Counted from the stretch's first letter, positions 1-17,923 are shown. The stretch is DNA of 64,000 nt from Lepiota brunneoincarnata (GCA_023014365.1 JAEBUN010000012.1:372001-436000), one strand, 5' to 3'. Made by a program: numbers and translations. Notes: generated from the letters alone by a model not told the origin.

Positions 1-2841
<2,841 letters not shown>

Positions 2842-2942
2842 CGGGTTCCCGAACCCAATCGCAAAGTGAATTTTGTCACAGTGGCCATTCAAGCGCACGT
2901 GTCATGTGACAGGCACGCAGTAAATCCATGTATTTAGTTGCT

Positions 2943-5445
<2,503 letters not shown>

Positions 5446-5447
<2 letters not shown>

Positions 5448-6367
5448 GACTCAACACGGCAACTACACAAACTACTACTCAAAGCGTCCACTCTCTCTCA
5501 ACCGTCTCTCTCTCCTCCCTCCACACTTCCTTACACACAAATCCATTCTCGACATCGGTGCAAACGACGGTCACATCACTACTGCCATCGCTCAGCACCT
5601 CAACCCACTCTTTATCACAGGCGTCGACATCGACAACGCCCTCGTCCAGGCTGCATGGCGTCACCGTCTCATCGCATGGTCTCTCCAGTCCCCAACCACT
5701 CTCCCCGACTACTTCCCCGCCTCCCTCCCTCATGAGCTCGCGCCCCTCCCTATCCCCCCTGCTGCTGCACCGGGCCACGACAGACACGTCTTCCCTCACA
5801 ATCTCGCCTTTCGCTGTGCAGATTGGACCAAGGACGATATCCCAGAGGATAACACAGGCTACGACATCGTCCTCGCGTGAGCACACAGTGCTACACACGT
5901 CCCTTTTCTTTATTTCAACTAACAAACCCTTCTTTAGGCTGTCCATCACCAAATGGATCCACCTCAACCAAGGCGACGACGGTCTCATCGCCTTCTTCCA
6001 CAAGATCTACCGCGTCCTCCACCCCGGCGGCCATCTCGTTCTCGAGCCTCAGGCATGGGAGTCCTACACCAAGGCAAAGCGTAATATGTCCGAGGTACGC
6101 GTCTCTCTTCCCTTCCACTTGTCAATCCCTCCACCTCAACAACCTCTTACTCTCAAGCATATCAAGACAAACTACCACAGCCTCAAGCTGAGACCTTTAG
6201 ATTTCCCCCGTGCTCTGCACGACGTCGGCTTTGACCTCGTCGAACACCTCGGGGATACTGGCGAAGGAGGTCAGTGTTTCCCCGCAATGCCCCTATCCCC
6301 TACACCCATGCCAAACCCAGGCTTCCGTCGACCAATGGACCTCTACACCAAACGCCCAATGCCCTAG
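5446..6367 (+). CDS. Bin3/MePCE-type RNA methyltransferase (BCDIN3 domain)
   Basis: SAM-dependent methyltransferase of the family that monomethylates the 5' gamma-phosphate of small nuclear RNAs such as 7SK or U6. The first residues carry the family's GNYxNYYxxR element (HGNYTNYYSKRP). Then come the SAM-binding motif ILDIGANDGHIT, the hallmark LSITKWIHLNQGDDG after intron 1, LHPGGHLVLEPQAWESY, and a C-terminal HSLKLRPLDFP...GFRRPMDLY block. Three exons fit: 5446-5876, 5938-6094 and 6158-6367, with introns of 61 and 63 bp; the second is in frame and has no obvious stop. This gives 265 residues, a typical length for small fungal members. It is divergent from ProRS with overlapping ATGs, and convergent with the ubiquitin protease, 52 bp away. 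The start is chosen because the conserved GNYxNYY begins four residues after it. Confidence 0.9.
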
Positions 6368-6419
6368 CTCCGTAGCGTAGCCGTGTCCCAATAAATCATT
6401 ATTCCAATGCTCCATGCTA

Positions 6420-9400
6420 CTACACACGCTCATACATGCAAAGATACGCCCGCGCATTCAACACCTCCTCAAGTGGCACAATGCGCACATTCGTATCTGA
6501 GATGTACGCCCACTGCCTCTTTATCCTCTGTTCCCCGTCGCCCCTAGCACTCTTGGGAGATTCCGACACCTCAGTTGTCTCTCCAGCGCTCGTCAGACCA
6601 GCCGACGACGACGGCGACGACACCAAAGTCGAAGTAGACGCCGGCGAAACACCACCGCCCTCCATAACTCCATTCACCCCTGCCCGATCCGACTGCTGCT
6701 GGTGCTCCCCCGACCCCATTTCACTACTCTCCACCTTTTTTGCCCCCGCCCAAGGAGGGCCGCCAGGCAATGCCGTATATGCAACATAATGGCCACCCAG
6801 CTTCCCTTTTCAGTAAATAAAAAGCAAAGAAAGTAAGGCGAGAACAACACACCATATTTCCAATATGGACCACAACAGCATAGAGCCTGTACATACACCT
6901 CTCCTCATTCCTTCCTCCCTTCCCCTTCTTGTTTTTACTCTTACTCCTACTCAGCCCAAACTCTTCCTTCTTCGGCGCTAAAAAAGGTCCTAAATCAAGC
7001 CACTCTGGGAATGACACAAACTCTTCCAACTTTTTAAACCCTCCCATCCCCATCCCAAGACCAAAGCCAAACCCACCACCAATGCCCCCACCCGCTCCCG
7101 ATCCTCCTCCACCGTTGCCACTACCACCCCCACTACTACCACTACCACCACTACCACTACCAGAAAATCCCGCAGCAAGCCTCTCAGCAATTGACGACGA
7201 AAACGCCGAAAATGACAATGCCGACCCAGATGGATTCATCTGCTGGAATCGCTTCATATGAATAACCAGCACAGGCGGAGGCACAGAGATCAGGTAGCGT
7301 TTGTACGCCGGACGGAGTATCATCTCCTTTTTCTTCTTCGGTCTCGATTTCGGCTTCGGCTGCGGTTCCACAACACTCGCATTCGCGATTGGAACAGGTA
7401 CATGCACCTCCCGGCCAAGTCCAGGAGGACGCGTCAACAACACCCCATGACCACCACCACCCACAATCACATCCGAAACAGCCGACGACACCGACCCAGC
7501 ATCGCTTTCATCCCCACTCGCAGTTCCACTCCCACTCGTTATCTCGCTCTCCTCCGCACTACTCGCACTCGCGCTCGCGCTAGGACTGGTTACATCTTCA
7601 CTCTCACTCCTCCCCTTCTCCCCCTTTCTTGCCAATTATCAATGTTGCAGGAACGACTAAGGAATCCCTAGAAGAAGAAGCAGGGTCCAAATGGCCTATC
7701 GGCGGCGGCGACCCCCCCACCGACGACATCTCCTTGTTATCACCTACCGCTGATACACCCATCTCCAACACCTCCGACGCCGTTCCCGAAATATCTATAC
7801 TGGGGATCGGCAATCCCCCAGGCGTCCTCAAGGACATTGAGGTACGATAACCATGTGTTGTTATTGTCGGTGTCGTCGGATCGCTATTCGGTGGTTCGTT
7901 CTGGGATTGTTGTTGGGATGGCAGTGATCTGCTCGGACGAGGTAGCACACGCGGAGTCACCGTCATAGACGTGGTAGCGATGGTAGGTGTCGAAATAAAA
8001 GAAGGGTGTGTATGCCCTCCCGTTGGCAATGGTCGATTCCCTCTTTCGTAACCATGCTCCGTATAAAAGATAGAAGACACGGTCGAAGCGATCGATGCAG
8101 ACGACGTAACCGGCTGTAGTGGCGATTGGGGTGTAGTTTCATCTTCTCCGTTCTCCTCCTCCTCACCTTCATCCTCGCTCTCTTCCTCCTCTCGTTTCTC
8201 ATATATACCGTTTGCAATCTTCCAACATCGCCGACACCCAACCTTATTCTCTCCATCCAACACTTCCACAGCTGTAAACATCCTCAAACACTCCTCCAGA
8301 CCACTAAACTGGCTCACGCCCAATGGCAACCAAATTCCCGTACCCGCACTCGTTGTTCCAGTGCTCACGCCTGAAGTGTCGCCACCACCGCTACTTGATG
8401 ACTTCCCATTCGCGTGCGCACCCGGAAGATGCAAGTGCTGTGACGTCTGTCTCAACCTCGATAACGGACTCGTGCTGCCCGGCCCATTACCACCGCCACC
8501 ACCGCCACTGGTAGAACTAGGTACAACGTCTGCTAATATTCGCCTCATATAAGCCTGTTCCTCCGGAGTTTGTTTTGGGGGTTTGGGAGATTTGGAGCGC
8601 TGGATATGAGCACCGAGGCGTGGTAGTGAATGACCCGGGGCCGATGACGCGCGGACTGGGGTGGGATGTACCACCTGTGGAGGCACCAATTGTCGGTCGT
8701 TTGCTTCGGGTAACAATGGCGATGGTGAGACTGTATTGAGGGCAGTCGAGGGCGGGCTCAAAGGAAATGGAGGGGAGAGTAGAGCGCTCTCGGGCGACGA
8801 TTGCGTGGGATTCGTCGCTGCTATGTGTGGTCCTGCGGAAGGAGGAAGATCGACAGATGTGACAGAGACCTTGCGGCTCGTTGGGGAATCATCTACCGCG
8901 GAACGACTCTTCCTGTTTTTCTTCTTCCCTAGATTGACGGTCATACTAATCCGACGGCCCAGCTTAGCCCAGCTATCTTCAACATCTTTCTTCTTCTTCT
9001 CCTTGTCTTTGTCCTTCTCTTTCTTCTCCCCTTCTACAAATTCGATATGCTTCTCTTCGGCTACTGATGCTCCGTTGATGATGACGTTCGACCCATCACT
9101 TTCCATCACTGTCGTCTCTTTCATATCACCAGTTTCCCCAGAATCAGCAGTAGGGATCCGTGGATCAGATTGTAGGTGCTCCATGCTCCGTCTCCGGGTA
9201 ACGACATGAGGTAATGGTTTCTCTGAAATTTGCGCATCCTCCCTTTCCCGAGGGCTTGGGGGTACAGATGACGAACGCTGGATCTGCATGCCCGCGGTCA
9301 ATGAGGAGCTCGGAAATACGGACAACTTTTTCGCGAAATTCTTGAGCCGGTCGCGTTTACGTCCATGTACATAATCTTCGGGTTTGAGGCTCAGGCTGAT

Positions 9401-10253
9401 ATCATTGAAATCTTCATAGGTCTGGGATATGTGTTTGCACTTTTGACAGACGAGGATGCTCGTAAGCTTTCCGCCAAAAATCATGTCCGCAAACGAGATG
9501 AGCTTGTCCTCTTCCGCGAGTTGGGGAAGCGGGGGTATGGGTGATTGTATGGATCGTCGCCGCCTTTTGGGTTGCTTTGGGGGAGGGGGTTGGCGTAGCT
9601 TGATGACCTATACACTACGTTAGTAGGGAAATAGGGGGCACCCATCGCAATCTCACATCTTGTTCCTCCATACGCATAGCGTCTAATAGTATACGTAAAA
9701 ACTCATGAGCGTCTTGTTGAGCGAAATCGAGGTACTGGTCATATTTCCTGCCCACAGCGGCCAAAAGGTCTCTGGATGATGGTAATCAGGCCCAGGGAAC
9801 ACTTGGTATCACGAAACAACACACTTGGGGCTGAGGTTCTCCCGCTTCCTCTGCGACTGGATGCTCCACGCGCGGTACACGATATCGAGAAACCTGTCAC
9901 CGATGGGCATGTCGACCCAGGATCGCTCATAAGGACCTCCCAAACCATGACCATTGGTGAGCTGCGGAGACCGTCTGGACAAGAGCGGGGTGTTGGAGTG
10001 CTTCCGCACAGACTCTGGGATCTCGTTGAACAGAACAAGGTCTGCGAGTAAATGTGTTGCGACGAGCTTCGGCGTATATGGCTTAGGCTCGATGCGTGTA
10101 AAAAGGGCGATGGGGACGACTTACACCTTGCAGAACCGAGTTCATAAAACATGTATTGCCATGGTTGATGAAACCGGGTGGGAGGTATGCCTCCTGAGCA
10201 TGTTTCCGCTGCCAGTACATTTCCTGGGGTGTTGGACCCTTATGTTTTGCCAT
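6420..10253 (-). CDS. Ubiquitin-specific protease (USP/UCH family) with large disordered insert
   Basis: Cysteine deubiquitinase. The start at 10253 is the first ATG after an in-frame stop. The Cys box follows at once (GFINHGNTCFMNSVLQGL; Cys about residue 35), then DFAQQDAHEFLRILLDAM and a zinc-ribbon-like finger with CQKCKH (about 9440). The last core blocks are PVLVIHMKRFQQ and, across an intron, VVVHIGNMLGGHYVAYTALP, which holds the catalytic His. Between finger and His box lie roughly 700 residues of low-complexity Ser/Thr/Pro, acidic and Gly-rich sequence (glycine runs around 7080-7180), so the domain is split by a long insert. Length is about 1,200 residues. The reading frame breaks once: at the C5 run 7620-7624, removing one base would join IIGKKG to EKGRSESED. 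That is either an assembly indel or a real lesion. The 3' ends of this gene and the Bin3 gene face each other. Confidence 0.87.
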
Positions 10254-11044
10254 GGCGGGGGGAGCGGATGGGAGGATGTCATGGGCCGGGCAGGCGGAGG
10301 GGACAGATTTGTAGCAGAATCTTTAGTTATCATCTTTCCCACGATAGAGCACATTTACCTGCGCAGTCGAGCTTTCCCGACTGCGACGCTACTCGAGTCA
10401 TCCCGCAAGAGTATCCTTCGCTGAGCTGCTCACTCAGCACCACTCAAGCTCTCTGGGTCTCTGGCATTATCCCCATCACGACGGCGCCGGTCTGGTGCTC
10501 CTGACTCACAGCTCTTTACAAAGCACAGCGATAAAGTCATTGGCGTCCCAATGGCATACATGCCTACCGCCAGAAACCTTGAGTCGGCTGTTTAGAATCG
10601 CCATCACCGCGACTGCGTGCTACAGCTTGCTAATGAGGACGGCTGGGACAATTTCCTGTCTTGACTCGTGCTTGCGGTTGAAGTCAGCCGCTGCCGCTAT
10701 CGACCTGGTTCTACTATTCATGGGAACCACCACAATGGAGCCGTTACTTGCGATCAGACTAGTTTCTATCGTCAGCCACACCGGCGTTGCAAACATTTTC
10801 TAGCCAATGCTTTCTAGTTGTCGGGTTTTCATCGACTCGGTGCCACCGCATCTGAAATTTATCGCACAGCATTGCTCAGAAAGGGTATGTCTACTCCGAC
10901 CCGAGCGTGCGCGCCACGTGTGACCAGCCTGTATTTCTCCGCTGTGGCTGGGTGTCGGGAGACTAGCAGGCCCGACTTACACAATGGACCATGCAAATCA
11001 CGATGACAGGATCCTTACCTATCCTTACGAAGCTGGACTGGACT
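10254..11044. other. Intergenic region upstream of the ubiquitin protease
   Basis: Roughly 800 bp between the protease start and the duplicated block beginning near 11045. It should contain the protease promoter. Short open frames occur on both strands, but none shows a domain, splice structure or composition I can support. Confidence 0.5.
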
Positions 11045-12640
11045 AACGGCGTACACTGCTCGGGTATTGCAGTTCATCTTTAATCTCCCATCATATCGAT
11101 CGAGAATATCCAAACAAAAGTACAAAACTGTGTTGGCCTGCTTTGTAAATTCTGGTACGGTGTTCCCACATCATAGCACAGTCTTGTCCTGCCGAACTAT
11201 ATCAAAGGTCGAACTAGTCAATTCCATCGGCTGGTCGGGCCTTGCGGCGACAAACGGCACTGTCACGTTAGATCCAACTGCAGTGGTACGTTCACCGACT
11301 GAATACACCTCTGTTGCAACCGAGTCGGTGAAGCCACTACTAATAGCCATGACGATGAACGTTGGACAGATACCCTGTCAAAAACGGCTTGACATCAGCA
11401 TACAGTGGATTTGAGTGAAAATCAGTAACTCGCCATGATCTGGGGCATGATGTGTATGAGGACAAACAAAGCCCAGCTACCATCTGCATCTCCATCTGCG
11501 GTTCGGTACAGGACGAACTCGATTATTTTGCAAATGGTCACAATGAGTCCTGATTCGACGACCAAATGAATAATTCGACGGTATATCGCTTGAGAAGAAA
11601 ATCCAGCCAATCCTCTTGACAAGTACCTATTCAGCAGTCTAGCCTCAGTCCAACTACAATGATACTGGGCTTGAATGAACACGGGCCAGATCCTTCCAGC
11701 AGTGAGCAATGTCAAAACGACGTTGATGGCAATGGACGTAGAAAACGTTGCGATACCCCAGCGGGCCTGTAAGTCGTACGACGTTACAGGTGTGAAATAA
11801 AAACTATCTGCGACAAATCCTGCAACTGCAAAGTATTTTCAGACAGTTAGGGAGGTATGGGGTTGTGTACTCACCCGCACCCCCTACTAACAATAAAGCA
11901 GGAAATGCAATAACATACAAATTCCCGTTCCAGACTGCGTAACATCGCCACAAGAGAACAAAATCTCCCATAACAAGCTTTGGACGATGACCGCGACCAA
12001 GAACTATGAGTACTAAGGAACCTGAAGAAAAGTCCTGGCAACTCACCGTGGTGACATACAGCACCTCGATTCCATGACCGAGGGGAAAATTTAACTCTTC
12101 CAAATAAGGCTTGGTACCGATGTCTTGAACATGCGTGATAAAGGCTTCTATGTTCCTCACCAACACCAGAGCACAGTGTGTTGTTGCCAAGCCATACCTA
12201 TACCCAGCCTCTTAAGTATATGTATGATGCACTCGGAGGGAAAAGAGGGCGGACAATGAAATGACAAGGAATATGTTCCACTTCATAGCTCTGGTGAACC
12301 TTGCCCTTTTACCGGTTCTAGCTCTACCTGTGAATGTAGAGACCATGCAGGCGGTGAAGACGACGGTGAACACACCTGTTGCAATACGATTAGAATTAAT
12401 TATAGGCAGGAAGGGTTGTCCACTGTACCCCAGAGCACGCCTTCCATCCAATTGCCCACGAAATATGCTTTATCGATGCCAAAGTCAGACATGCTGATGA
12501 CGGGGAAAGATATTTCCTACATCCTCGAATAGCGCCCATTAAATAGGTATAATCCCCGAAAACAGGGGTATCGCTAGGATGATATTCTCACTACCGAAGA
12601 AGCTGTTGAAACGTACTCAAAGTACTCATTCACCATGTGT
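11045..12640. repeat. Direct duplication, copy 1 (pairs with 30255-31835)
   Basis: The block carries the 7TM-like gene plus about 120 bp beyond its stop and about 150 bp upstream of its start. Shared landmarks include TTGCAG and TCATATCGATCG just 3' of the gene and the CATTAAATAGG element upstream of the start. The two copies lie in the same orientation at a nearly constant offset of about 19,187 bp. By eye they are roughly 80 percent identical, with small indels, so the duplication is not recent. Confidence 0.8.
11171..12492 (-). pseudogene. 7TM-type membrane protein, copy 1, with shared in-frame stop
   Basis: Resembles the seven-helix integral membrane proteins common in Agaricomycetes; no ligand or function is known to me. 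The start at 12492 reads MSDFGIDKAYFVGNW...GVLWG. After an intron (donor GTACAG, acceptor CAACAG) it continues VFTVVFTACMVSTF and a second helix. Later exons give LLWRCYAVWNGNLYVIAFPALL, LLTAGRIW, and a helix ending ALFVLIHIMPQIM; the stop is TGA at 11171-11173. In the second helix region the frame meets TAA after HHTYT (about 12212) and continues sensibly afterwards with THCALVLVRNIEAF. No canonical intron of normal size removes it, and copy 2 has the same stop at the same place. It may therefore be a pseudogene, or use a splice I cannot define. Confidence 0.6.
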
Positions 12641-13639
12641 GAGCGGGGCCACTCCTGGCGTGGATTTCGGATGAACATCTTCACACACCACGCTTTTCTT
12701 TGATGGTATGCTATTCAACACCAGATACAGTGCTGGGCTGACGTCAGCTCCAACCCTACCTGCACCCGTTTACATGATGCAGTGAAAGCGCGGCTTGAAT
12801 TCGCACGCAACGGTTTATTGAGTTATTTTATTTTGGAGTCTCCTTCTCTCGCTTATCATTGTTCCATCGTTGTTCCAGACTATTTAAACGCTCGCTTACA
12901 CACGGTCCACTAACCGCGACGCCCGGAGAAGGTGATTTATCCATCTCGTAGTCCTCACGCCCGCATCCGCTCCTTCTGTGAAAACGTATCCCTTGTTGGT
13001 AGTGCCCTCTGTGTTGTTTTGAGCAGACGATCGCTTTCAGTTTTTTTGTTTGCCACCGCCTGGGAACGCGAGGTAATGATGTTCTCTATCGGGCAGTCCT
13101 CGGCTGGTCCCCAAGTCCACTGCGCGTGGAGCATTCAAGAAGGCATTAATATTAGGAGGAGTCAGAGTGGTCGGTCAAGGATCTGGTCAGACCTTTCCCG
13201 AGATCGACGGGTGATCGGATCACTTCTTTGAACAATCCGGTCAAGTGATTCAAGCATTCGATCCTTTGTCCACCACTGTTTAGAATAAAATCCGAATAAT
13301 TATGCGTATTTTCCCTGTTCATGTTTACTTAAGGAATAAATAACACTGACTCCTCCCACCTTCCAATATGTCTCGCCACACAAAAACAGGCCAGAGAGCT
13401 CATGTACTCCTTACAGTATCACAAGATTCGGGTCAAACGGGAGGGCAACACGCGAGAAGCGAAATAGACGCCGTCTAAATCCATGGTAATTAACCGGGGA
13501 GGTTCTGAACGGGAGTGAAGATCGGATTTTCAGAGCGGTTGTGCCGGCTGAAAAGTCGGTGCAGCGATCAAAGTCGGTCTACGGTCTTCCCACAGTGTGA
13601 GACCCAAAATCGATGTCGACACCGAACTCTTGGCCGACA
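12641..13639. other. Region without recognisable genes
   Basis: About 1 kb between the duplicated block and the recognisable part of the GMC pseudogene. The missing N-terminal (FAD-binding) third of the GMC gene would be expected here, but no dinucleotide-binding GxGxxG segment is visible in any frame. Confidence 0.45.
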
Positions 13640-15667
13640 TCAAAACTGGCCCTTGACCGGTCACTCTGACTCTCCTTCGAGTTACATTCAGACCTTTATT
13701 ACTGTGAGCAAGACAAGTCTGATCCTTGCTGCTCGCCTGCTAGACTTCATGGCATATTCTCGGGGCTCTGAAGATGACTTTGATCGATGGGCAAATGTGA
13801 CAGAAGATGACCAATGGTCTTGGGAATCGCTGCATCCATACATGCTGAAGATGCGCAACTCTGTATGCTAATCAACACGACCCCTTTTTGATTGTTAGTA
13901 GTTGGAACGTTTCACGCGTGCGACGGATGGGCATGACCCAACAAGCGAACTGAACCTCACACTTCATGGAACAACCGGTATATTTGGAGCCGGGTCGATG
14001 TCCTTCGCATTGTTGACATCGTAACGTTTATAGGTCCAGTCGGCTTTAGCACAGCCAATGTGCTCCTTCCGACGGATGATCGTGTCATTAACGCCACGGC
14101 CCAAGTGGATGGGTTCCCGTTCAATCTTGATTACAACTCAGGGGATAGCATTGGTATTGGTGAGTGAATCTATCTCCATTTTCCTTTCTTGCCGAGGTTG
14201 ATCATTGTGGCAGGTTGGCTCCAGGCTACGGTACTGACAAATAATTGTGGTCGATACCGAACAGCACTAATAAATGGTTCCAGATTGCCGATGGCTCTCG
14301 AATAAGTTCTGCCAAGGGCTTACCTGACGCCAGCACTGTTCCGACCGAATGTAGACGTTTTGGTGCATACGTTAGTTACCAAAGTAGTTCGGACGGACAC
14401 CCAGGATGGAATTCCTGTATTCAAAGGAGTGGAGTTTGCACAGTCGGCTGGTGGTGGGTTTATTCTCATGAGCAGTTAAGGATCAGGATAACCGGCCGTT
14501 ACATTTAGGTCAAAATTTCTCACTGAACGCTACCCAGGAAGTCATTCTTTCAGCTGGGGCAGTCAAGACACCGCATATCTGTGAGAATCTGCCCAGCATA
14601 AATCAAGCGCATGCACGCTGAATTTGCATACAGTGATGCTCTCTGGTATCGGAGACAATGCCACTCTAGGAGAATTCGGTATCGAGACTATCGTTGACTC
14701 GCCTGATGTTGGGCAGAATCTTCAGGTTGGTGTACAACTTTTTATCCTTTTAGTCCATCCCATAGCGCATCACAGGATCATCCTCTAGTCACAAACCAGT
14801 TCACCGTCAACTCCACCGACACTCTTGATGTGTTACGCACGAATGCGACACTTGCTGCGGAGCAGCAGGAACTTTGGAACTTCTAGCCGGACTGGACTGC
14901 TCTCTCTAGCTCCCTCCAGCCAACTTGGCTGGCTGAGACTACCAGACAACGCTTCGATTTTCCAGAACATTACCGATCCTAGTGCTGGGCCTACATCGGC
15001 TCATTACGAATTCATCTTCACTGATGGATTCGTATCCTTTGTCAGCGAGTTCCCTGGTGGCAATTTCTTCACCATATTCACTGTCGTCGTATCCCCGGCT
15101 TCCCGTGAGCCTCTCTGCTGCGGAAAGGCATGTGCTTTCTCATGAGTGTGATTCAACAGGCGGAAACATCACGCTGAACTCCATAGACCCCTTTGATACG
15201 CCGATTATTAACCCCAACTTCTACGATACCGAATTCGATATCTTCACGATTCGGGAAGCCATCAAGTCGGCGCGGATATTCATGGCAGCTCCGTCCTGGG
15301 ACAGCTGGATCCTGGACGAGTTCAGCGCGTTCAAAGCGGCGGTAACCGACGAGCAGATCGAACAGTACGCCCGGAACACGTCCGACACCATCAACCACGT
15401 CTCTTGTACCGCATCCATGGGAAAGACAGGGAGCACTGGTCGTGGTAGCGGCGTTCTGAATTCAGATCTCACGGTGAAAGGTACAATCGGTCTAAGAGTC
15501 GTGGATGCTTCGGCCTTCGTGAGTCTTTTCGGAGGCGCTTAGAGAAGAGCGGAACTGACAAACAACTTTACCCCCAGCCCTTCATTCCAGCAGCACATAC
15601 GCAGGTGCCGACATATATCCTTGCGGAGCGTGCATCAGATATAATTAGAAACATCACGAGTGTCTGA
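13640..15667 (+). pseudogene. GMC oxidoreductase (aryl-alcohol oxidase-like), decayed
   Basis: Glucose-methanol-choline FAD oxidoreductases of this type oxidise aryl alcohols and release hydrogen peroxide during lignocellulose attack. Recognisable blocks in order: FMAYSRGSEDDFDRWANVT (13748 on), TGPVGFSTANVLLP, FNLDYNSGDSIGIG, GSRISSA, YLTPALFRPNVDVLV, EVILSAGAVKTPHILMLSGIG, LGWLRLPDNASIFQN, FDTPIINPNFYDTEFD, INHVSCTASMG and GLRVVDASAF...PFIPAAHTQVPTYILAER; stop at 15665. The N-terminal Rossmann segment with the FAD GxGxxG is absent, and the usual GGSSAxNFM is degenerate. The frame shifts near 14318 (SSAK to AYLTP) and near 14880, where WNF is followed by TAG before SRTGLLSLAP resumes in another frame. 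These lesions make it non-functional as it stands. Confidence 0.85.
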
Positions 15668-15879
15668 AACCGCTCTCCACTATGCTTAATGTGCCCGTTC
15701 ATTTCTGCTACCCTCAAATTTCTTTTCATCATCTTCGATTACCCATATCCATTCGCCTTGCCTTCCGAACTTTGGTTTACTGTAAACGTTTTGATGTATT
15801 CGAGGTCAAGTCGTTCAGAATCAACATTCATGGGCTTACTTACGTTCTACTGACCATTCCCAAGACGTGATACTGTTCC

Positions 15880-16870
15880 TTATTGCCGAGGGTATGTACC
15901 GTAAAATTCCAACCCTCCGTCCTCCTTTCCGGTACGCGCTTGCACTTCTAGATTTCCCTTCCCAAAAATACCTTGCCACAGCCCCGTCCATGAATCCGGA
16001 GAATGACAGAACATGAAACGGTCAGAGCCCGTCGGGTTCCATCTGCTGGCCTCTTTTTTCTCGCCGTGTACGCAGAGAAGTATCGAGCCTGGCTCTGGGG
16101 AGAGCAGGCCTGCGAGTTTCCGCGCAATCTCCGTTTGCATCTCCTCTTTGAAGAGATGGAAGAAGGCGCTTGTGATGAGAGGCTCCATACCTAGGCACGA
16201 GGAAATGTGCATGCGAACCTTCCCGAATGTCTGAGGCGATCACATTTTCTGCTGGGATTCCATCACGAATCGCTTCCCCGAAGTCATTTCCAACTTGTTG
16301 ATAGGCACTCAGAGAGTTGGTCGGTGGGCTACCAGAAGAAGAAAAAGAAAAAAAAGAAAAAGGGGGTGTCACTTACAGCATCCGAGGTCGAGGAAGATTG
16401 CGCCCCGTTTCTTGCCAACATCAAGGAGCTTGTGGTAATTGGGCAAACGAGCAATCTTCAACCTTACGGATATTCCCTTATAGTATGAAGTACCAGTCAA
16501 TATCGCAGACCGGGACCACCATAACAAACCTTGAAAGCTTTAGCCTGCACCGCGAGAACATGATCCCTTAGAAGCCCGCCATCTTCAATGCCCGTTTCTA
16601 ACTTGGAGTACTCTTTTGCCTCATCATCAAGATCGGAGAAATCCTGATTGAGAGGCTTCACGTATTCTCTCGTGGGGAGGGGAGCCTTATATGCAGGTTC
16701 AGACACTGTGGGTGGCTTGTCAGGCGCGAGAGGACTGATAGTGGCACCATAGTGGAATGGAGATAAATGATAAGATCTTGGACCTGTGGGAGGCCGTCTT
16801 ATTCGCAACAGCCTGCAACAGCAAGGCACCCGCAAAAAAAAATACGTGTATATTCGGACCGACCGCAATC
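15880..16870 (-). pseudogene. Small SAM-dependent methyltransferase with internal deletion
   Basis: Belongs to the basidiomycete class of small methyltransferases often found beside secondary-metabolite genes. N-terminal block YKAPLPTREYVKPLNQDF, then ETGIEDGGLLRDHVLAVQA. After an intron comes LPNYHKLLDVGKKRGAIFLD leading into the SAM motif LDLGCC; a further intron (polypyrimidine stretch near 16340) is followed by VGNDFGEAIRDGIPAENVIA and SDIR. Immediately after SDIR (about 16210) the sequence jumps, in a different frame, to the C-terminal block LITSAFFHLFKEEMQTEIA...GSDRFMFCHSPDSWTGLW. Roughly 50 residues that normally lie between are missing. I see no clear start Met in frame with the N-terminal block. 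The protein would lack the central part of the SAM fold. Confidence 0.75.
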
Positions 16871-17800
16871 ATGATGATGCGATGACCACTCGCGAGATGT
16901 ATGTATGTACGCTACATAGCCAATGACTGACGCCAAACTGGATATGCAATCTCTGTGTGGGAATGCCCCACATTTTTGTCCTCAGACACTACTCGGTTGC
17001 AACGCTGCTCCGCACGCTAATCTGATTTCATTTGTCCCTCTCTGATACTATTCGGACACCTTCGAATATCTCGCGCTCTGCCCTACAGATACTGCTTCAA
17101 TTTTATCGCACATTCAGGGTATCACCTATCGAGCACACCTACCCGGTTAGTGTTGATTCAACTAAAAAAAGGCTCCCAGATCAGTGGAGTATTCCTCTGC
17201 AAAGTTCTGCTGGGCTGGCCGAACGATGTAATGTCAAAGCAAGGAAGACCTACTAGATTAGTTGTTTACCCCTGACAAAAAGTCTTCTCCAGAACGTATA
17301 GTACTAAAGCATAGCGAGAGGTAGCGAGTGGGCTGGGAAGGAACCTAGGGGGCTGTCCTCCCACTGACTCCGGGTAATTTCAACATGACGATCGAAATCA
17401 GACTCTCATCAAGTGTTGTCGTCCTCTCCACCAAAGACGCTGACTACTATTAGTACAGGAGACTAGGCTCCATTGACATCTGCCGTCTGTTGATGATACA
17501 CTAGCTCGCCGGTTTTTCTCCAGCGGCCAGGACAGTCTTTATTTCCGTACCAGGTATTCCCCCTCACAAATGAGACACACATTAGGTCTCCATCGATGAG
17601 CCTTCATCGGCTTTTCCCGCTTCATGAAGATTCCTTCATGAGGGTGACGTGACTTCATGAATGGCACAACACTGCTCCCTCAACACTCAGGCCCACTCAG
17701 CACTGTCACCGAACTCTCTGCTTCACATCTCATGGCAAACAGTTACTTTCTTTCTTTCAGGCTCATGAAGAGAGGCAGACTCTTCAGCACGTGAGAAGCG

Positions 17801-17830
17801 CCGAAACGAAACCGAAACCGAAACCGAAAC
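17801..17830. repeat. Short tandem array of (CCGAAA)-type hexamers
   Basis: Five imperfect to perfect copies of a GAAACC hexamer in 30 bp (CCGAAACGAAACCGAAACCG and onward). Simple-sequence DNA without coding sense. Confidence 0.9.
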
Positions 17831-17920
17831 AGCGCTAACACGTCCAAACAAAGGGGTGAGTGTGGTTGACGAAACAACCACTGGGCTTCGAAAACAAGGA
17901 AGACGAGTTATATGCAATAG

Positions 17921-17923
<3 letters not shown>

